The notes under the pieces were generated by a model. It ran no database searches, was not told where the DNA came from, and worked only from the letters and a program-made list of their open reading frames with translations. Below, piece after piece: positions 60,283 through 64,000 of a DNA stretch of 64,000 nt (positions are counted from its first letter, which is position 1; each line of letters begins with the position of its first letter). This DNA is from Actinomadura sp. WMMA1423. Lineage in GTDB: Bacteria; Actinomycetota; Actinomycetes; Streptosporangiales; Streptosporangiaceae. The position numbers and the translations under genes are program-made. Where the stretch lies: positions 3,038,001-3,102,000 of the forward strand of contig NZ_CP041244.1 in assembly GCF_006547145.1 (NCBI RefSeq), in the 5' to 3' direction.

Positions 60283-61184
60283 GGGGCGTCCACGGGGAGG
60301 GCCGCCCACGGCTCTTTGCGCGGGGCGGCCTCGCGGCCCTCGGGGCAGTGGCGTGCGAAGTCGCACCACGAGCACAGGTTCCCCGGACGCGGCGGGAACA
60401 GCTCGTCGTACGGGCCGTGGTCGACCTCCCCTTCGCGGGGCCTCGGCACGGCGGCGCGGCTCCCCGTCGCGGGGCCCGCGAGCTCGCGGTAGGCCGCGTC
60501 GGCGGACGCGGCCTCGGCGGCGATCTGCTCGGCGCGCCGGATGTGCCGGGCCAGCGACTCCTCGGTGTGCTCCCACACCGCGACCTCGCCGGAGGGCAGG
60601 TGGTGCAGCTCGACGCGGCGGCACGGGCGGCGCAGGACGCGCGCCGCCGCCACCGCGTAGATCGCCAGCGCCAGCGAGCCGCGGGCGTCGTCGGCGGTGA
60701 GGACGTGCCGGCCCGTCTTGTAGTCGACGACGACGAGCTCCGGGCCCCGCGCGTCGAGCCGGTCGATGCGTCCGGACACCGCGATCCGGTCGGTGCGGGT
60801 CGCCACGGTGCGCTCGACGCCGAGCGGCTCGTCGGACGGGTCGAGGCCCGCGACGTACCGCTCCGTCATCTCCCGGGCCCGCTCGCGCCACTGCGCGGAC
60901 TGGGCCTCGTCCCGGAAGCCGTCGGTCAGCCAGCCGCGGACCAGCAGGCTCCCGGCCGCCTCGGGACTGCGCTCGTCGACGGGCAGCCGCCACCAGCCCG
61001 CCAGCGCGTTGTGGACGCTCGCCCCGACGCTGTTGTGCGCCCACGGCGGCCCCTTGGGGGGCATCGGACGATCCAGATAGGTCATCCGGTACCGGCGCGG
61101 GCAGTCGAGCCACGTGTTCAGCCGCGACGGCGTGCACGTGTAGAGCCGCTGGGGCATACCCTCGAACCCGAGCTGCTCAGCCAC
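60279..61184 (-). CDS. RecB-family PD-(D/E)XK exonuclease with Fe-S cysteines
   Basis: 301 residues. 'YTCTPSRLNTWLDCPRRYRM' supplies the first Cys, 'SVGASVHNALAGWW' the His, 'AVSGRIDRLDARGPELVVVD' and 'YKTGRH' the D...D-x-K site, and 'LCSWCDFARHCPEG' the three last Cys. This is the stand-alone RecB/Cas4-like nuclease with a four-Cys cluster, present as a single gene in most actinobacteria (Rv2119-type). Likely acts on single-stranded ends in repair. Followed by the MBL-fold gene upstream on the same strand. Confidence 0.9.
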   Translation of the reverse strand: MAEQLGFEGMPQRLYTCTPSRLNTWLDCPRRYRMTYLDRPMPPKGPPWAHNSVGASVHNALAGWWRLPVDERSPEAAGSLLVRGWLTDGFRDEAQSAQWRERAREMTERYVAGLDPSDEPLGVERTVATRTDRIAVSGRIDRLDARGPELVVVDYKTGRHVLTADDARGSLALAIYAVAAARVLRRPCRRVELHHLPSGEVAVWEHTEESLARHIRRAEQIAAEAASADAAYRELAGPATGSRAAVPRPREGEVDHGPYDELFPPRPGNLCSWCDFARHCPEGREAAPRKEPWAALPVDAP

Positions 61185-61223
61185 TACGCCATCCTCCCCT
61201 GGGGGACGGCCCCCGAGGCCCGG

Positions 61224-61931
61224 TCAGTCGTCGTTCTCCTGCGCCAGGGAGCCCCAGCTCTCCCAGCGGGCGTCCTCGTCGCCGACCGTGGTCTCCTCGC
61301 CCTGCGCGGGCAGGACCCGCAGGTCCTTCGGGAGCGGGGTCAGCAGGGCGCCGATCGAGTTGAGCTGCTTGCGCAGGTCCTCGTAGACGCCGCCGACCGA
61401 GCCGGGGCGGCCGCGGTGCAGGGTGTCGCCGGAGAACAGCAGGCCGAGCTGCTCGCTGATCACGCAGACGCTGCCGGGGGTGTGGCCCGGGGTGTGCACG
61501 ATCTCCAGCTGGGCCTCGCCGATCTCGAAGACGCCGCCGTCCTCCAGCCAGATGTCGGGTTCGAGGGAGCGCAGCGCCTTGGCGTCGTCCTCGTCGTCCT
61601 CCTCCTTGGCGAGGCGGCCGAAGTAGTCGCGCCACAGCAGCCGGTCGGCGCGGTGCAGCGCGATCGGGGCCCAGTTGTCCTCGTCCTCCTCGCCGGCCGC
61701 GGCGACCTCGAGGACCACGCTGAGGCGGTGCTCGTTGCCGTCGGTCAGCAGGACGGCCATGACCTCGCGGTCACCGACCTCCTTGAGGATGGCCTCGGCG
61801 TCGTTGGCCGGGTCGATCACGATGACCTCGTCGTCGTCGCCGACGATGTAGGTGTTGTTCTCGACGTCGTACTCGGTGTCGTCCAGGGTCAGCGTCCCCG
61901 ACGTCACCACCTGTTCGATGCGCGCGTCCAC
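61224..61931 (-). CDS. MBL-fold protein with a degenerate metal site and an acidic insert
   Basis: 235 residues from the GTG at 61931 (AGGG 8 nt before). Metallo-β-lactamase fold: 'NNTYIVGDDDEVIVIDPAND', 'VHTPGHTPGSVCVISEQLGL', 'LFSGDTLHRGRPGSVGGVYE'. The first metal motif, normally T-H-x-H-x-D-H, reads 'LLTDGNEHRLSVV', and the late His motif is 'PAQGEETTV'. So only part of the zinc site remains. An acidic ~45-residue stretch ('GEEDEDNW', 'LAKEEDDEDDAKAL') follows the first motif. Hydrolase activity is doubtful. Ten bp after the PHP gene. Confidence 0.83.
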   Translation of the reverse strand: MDARIEQVVTSGTLTLDDTEYDVENNTYIVGDDDEVIVIDPANDAEAILKEVGDREVMAVLLTDGNEHRLSVVLEVAAAGEEDEDNWAPIALHRADRLLWRDYFGRLAKEEDDEDDAKALRSLEPDIWLEDGGVFEIGEAQLEIVHTPGHTPGSVCVISEQLGLLFSGDTLHRGRPGSVGGVYEDLRKQLNSIGALLTPLPKDLRVLPAQGEETTVGDEDARWESWGSLAQENDD

Positions 61932-61941
61932 GCTTCGCACC

Positions 61942-62817
61942 CTACCGTGATTCGCCGCCCCGGTCGGGCAGACGGAGATCACCGCCGGTGGCGGCGGCGC
62001 GGAGCGCCTCGAACGCCTCCGGGGCGGTCGTCTCGGCGCCGATCCGGTCGCCGGTGAGCGCGCCGTGGTCGTCGCTGGAGCCGGTGACGGCCAGCCCGAG
62101 CGCGGCGGCCAGGTCGCGCAGGCGGGCGCGGTCCTCGGGGGCGTGGTCGGGGTGGTCGGTCTCGATCCCGGCGAGCCCGGCGGCGGCGAGCCGCTCGATC
62201 ACCTCGTCCCCGAACACGTAGCCGCGGCGGCGCGCCCGCGGGTGCGCCACGACGCACACTCCCCCGGCGGCGCGGACCAGCCCGATCGCCCGCTCGGGAT
62301 CGAGCGCGTACCGCTCGACGTAGGCGCGGCCGCCCGGCGCGATCCAGCGGGACGTGAACGCCTCGTCGGCCGTCTCGATCGCGCCCGCCTCCACCATGGC
62401 GCGGGCGATGTGCGGGCGCCCGACCGCCTCGCCCCTCGCCAGCGCGCGGACCATGTCCCACGTGACGCCGGTGCCCAGCTCCTGGAGCCGTTCCACCATG
62501 CCGCGCGCCCTGACCACCCGGTCGTCGCGGATGCGGGCCAGCTCGGCGGCCAGCTCCGGCTCGCCGGGATCGAACAGGTAGCCGAGCATGTGCAGGCTGC
62601 GGCCGCCCTCCTTGCACGACAGCTCGATGCCGGGGACGAGGGCCAGCCCGTCCGGCAGGGACGCGGCGGCCTCGTCCCAGCCCGCGACCGTGTCGTGGTC
62701 GGTGAGCGCGACGACGTCCACGCCGTTGCCGCGCGCCCGCCGGACGACCTCGGCCGGGGCCCGGGTGCCGTCGGACGCGTTGCTGTGGCAGTGCAGGTCT
62801 ATCCGCATGGTGCTCAT
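61942..62817 (-). CDS. PHP domain phosphoesterase
   Basis: 291 residues from the ATG at 62817 (or 62808). 'RIDLHCHSNASDGTRAPAEV' with the HxH metal site, 'VVALTDHDTVAGWDEA' , 'VPGIELSCKE', 'VCVVAHPRARRRG', 'IETDHPDH', 'VTGSSDDHG'. These are the full set of PHP metal ligands, as in the RNase AM/TrpH-type 3',5'-nucleoside bisphosphate phosphatases. It likely degrades pAp-like nucleotides or RNA 5' ends in the cytosol. Confidence 0.92.
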   Translation of the reverse strand: MSTMRIDLHCHSNASDGTRAPAEVVRRARGNGVDVVALTDHDTVAGWDEAAASLPDGLALVPGIELSCKEGGRSLHMLGYLFDPGEPELAAELARIRDDRVVRARGMVERLQELGTGVTWDMVRALARGEAVGRPHIARAMVEAGAIETADEAFTSRWIAPGGRAYVERYALDPERAIGLVRAAGGVCVVAHPRARRRGYVFGDEVIERLAAAGLAGIETDHPDHAPEDRARLRDLAAALGLAVTGSSDDHGALTGDRIGAETTAPEAFEALRAAATGGDLRLPDRGGESR

Positions 62818-62833
62818 ACCAGCGGGACGCCGC

Positions 62834-63481
62834 TCAGCCGTCAAGGCGGGGGCTGAGCGCGCCGTAGGGCAGGTCGAGCTCCATGCCCGGCTCGCGCAGG
62901 TCGAGCAGGGTCAGGCGCTCCAGCATGAGGACCCCGGCGTCGGCGGGCCACAGCACCGCCCACAGCCAGTTCCCCATCGCCTCGCCGACGTAGGCGGCGC
63001 GGTCGGGGCGGTCGCCGACCGCCCACATGGGCACCGTCTGCCCGCAGGTCGCGGCGGGGCCTCCGACCTCCAGCTTCACGTGCGGCGGGCCGCCGTTGAA
63101 CCCGGTTCCGGGATCGGGGCCCGCGAGCCCGGCGTAGTGGGCGCCGAGACCGATCCCCGGCTCCTCGGCGATCAGGACCATGTCGGCGGGGCCGCGCAGC
63201 AGTCCCGGTCCGGACGCCGCGACGGCGGCCGCGCGCCCGCCCGAGCGCTCGTCCCCCACCGAGGCGAACCCCGTGACGAGCCACGCCGACGGGAGCGGCC
63301 AGGGCGTCCAGACGGGGACCCTCGCGTCCTGGAGCACGGCGGCCAGCCCCTCGGGGCCCGCCCGCCTGGACGGCTGTTTCGGCAGTACGGCGCCGTGCAC
63401 GCCGCAACTCCAGTCGCTGGACCAGAGGTTCGGCGCGCTGACAGGTCCCCCGCAGCGCGGGCATGTGGGCTCCGCCCTCAT
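62834..63481 (-). CDS. DUF6758 family zinc-ribbon protein
   Basis: 215 residues from the ATG at 63481. N-terminal zinc ribbon 'MRAEPTCPRCGGPVSAPNLW', 'SSDWSCGVHG' (Cys-x2-Cys ... Cys-x2-His), then 'RVPVWTPWPLPSAWLVTGFA' and 'YVGEAMGNWLWAVLWPADAG', ending 'MELDLPYGALSPRL'. This pattern is a conserved actinomycete family annotated DUF6758; function unknown. It lies 16 bp before the PHP gene and probably shares its transcript. Confidence 0.85.
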   Translation of the reverse strand: MRAEPTCPRCGGPVSAPNLWSSDWSCGVHGAVLPKQPSRRAGPEGLAAVLQDARVPVWTPWPLPSAWLVTGFASVGDERSGGRAAAVAASGPGLLRGPADMVLIAEEPGIGLGAHYAGLAGPDPGTGFNGGPPHVKLEVGGPAATCGQTVPMWAVGDRPDRAAYVGEAMGNWLWAVLWPADAGVLMLERLTLLDLREPGMELDLPYGALSPRLDG

Positions 63482-63565
63482 GAGTAACCACCCTGCGCGG
63501 CCAGATCCCGGCTCGTCAAGGTCGGCCGGGCCCCCGCCACGGAAAAGTGGCGACAAAATGGGGTC

Positions 63566-63955
63566 ATGCGAGTGCGCTGCGTGGGCGGGATCGTGCGGGA
63601 CGGCGACGGGCGGCTTCTGCTGGTCAGGCGCGGTCGCCCGCCGGGCGAGGGCCTGTGGTCCATCCCGGGCGGGCGGGTCGAGCCCGGCGAGGACGACGCG
63701 GCGGCGCTCGTCCGCGAACTCAGGGAGGAGACCGGCCTCGACGTCCTCGTCGGCCCCCTGGCCGGGACGGTCGAGCGCCCCGGGCCCGGCGGCGTCGTCT
63801 ACGAGATCTACGACTACACGGCGACCGTGTGCGGCGGGACGCTCCGCGCGGGCGACGACGCCGAGGACGCGCGCTGGGTCGCGCCCGCAGAACTCGACGC
63901 CCTCCCCCTGACACCCGGCCTGGTCGACGCCCTCTCCGGATGGGGCGTCCTCTGA
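63566..63955 (+). CDS. NUDIX hydrolase
   Basis: 129 residues. Complete Nudix box: Gly-x5-Glu-x7-Arg-Glu-x2-Glu-Glu-x-Gly in 'GGRVEPGEDDAAALV' and 'RELREETGLDV' (35-60). 'VRCVGGIVRDGDGRLLLVRR' is the usual first strand. Cleaves a nucleoside-diphosphate linked compound (NTP clean-up, ADP-ribose or similar); substrate not determinable. Divergent from the DUF6758 gene. Confidence 0.92.
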   Translation: MRVRCVGGIVRDGDGRLLLVRRGRPPGEGLWSIPGGRVEPGEDDAAALVRELREETGLDVLVGPLAGTVERPGPGGVVYEIYDYTATVCGGTLRAGDDAEDARWVAPAELDALPLTPGLVDALSGWGVL

Positions 63956-64000
63956 CCGGACGCCGCTACGAGGCGTGGACGGGCTCCGTGGCCGCCGTCA

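Overview
The window is high-GC, gene-dense DNA with GTG and TTG starts, many 4-16 nt gene overlaps, and families typical of filamentous actinomycetes: mycosin-like S8 proteases, AdnAB, Ku/LigD, DUF3107, DUF6758, MpaB and an enediyne-type PKS. It is probably from a Streptosporangiales/Thermomonosporaceae-like chromosome (for example Actinomadura); the genus is inference.

Layout. 1-2.2 kb: end of a VOC gene, a PNPOx-like flavoprotein and a MerR regulator behind a MerR-style spacer palindrome. 2.2-5.1 kb: a candidate conflict module, in which a two-helix membrane protein is followed 11 bp later by an NB-ARC/TPR (NLR-like) ATPase; the C-terminus of the first and the N-terminus of the second carry the same GHG..(Y/N)QAGRDQ motif. 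5.1-8 kb: acyl-CoA synthetase, small hypothetical, methyltransferase. 8-15.2 kb: adnB and adnA (helicase-nuclease) and an alkyltransferase-like protein. 15.2-19.4 kb: two tandem copies of a membrane-protein/mycosin-protease cassette. 19.4-36.9 kb: CsbD and small proteins, moeZ, TetR/MMPL pair, Ku and split LigD (NHEJ), a flavoprotein lacking one redox cysteine, TetR, DUF3107, a stress membrane protein, a DEAD-box helicase, GDPD, hydrolase, aldo-keto reductase and an NmrA-like protein. The adnAB-ATL-moeZ-TetR-DUF3107-DEAD series resembles a conserved actinobacterial chromosomal block (M. tuberculosis Rv3201c-Rv3211), here interrupted by accessory genes.

36.9-49 kb is more mosaic: a duplicated 3' fragment of a FAD oxidase gene, a decapeptide-repeat protein, a membrane protein pair, an intact IS1182-type element inserted at a CTAG that forms a hydrolase stop codon, an epoxide-hydrolase-like gene divergent from MarR across a double operator, LtrA, an AT-rich island with a small CxC protein, VOC/DinB/WYL genes and an Imm21-like orphan immunity protein.

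49.1-56.2 kb is an orphan enediyne-type polyketide locus on the minus strand: PKSE (KS-AT-ACP-KR-DH-PPT), hot-dog thioesterase and a carboxyl-methyltransferase-like enzyme in one operon. PKSE has an apparent one-base frameshift in a G6 run between KS and AT, and its terminal PPTase-like domain looks degenerate. None of the usual enediyne E3/E4/E5 companion genes lies in the window.

56.8-64 kb: a PycTM-like small membrane protein, MFS/MarR pair, MpaB-type oxygenase, RecB-like nuclease, a degenerate MBL-fold protein, PHP phosphoesterase, DUF6758 and a Nudix hydrolase. No rRNA, tRNA or CRISPR array was recognised.
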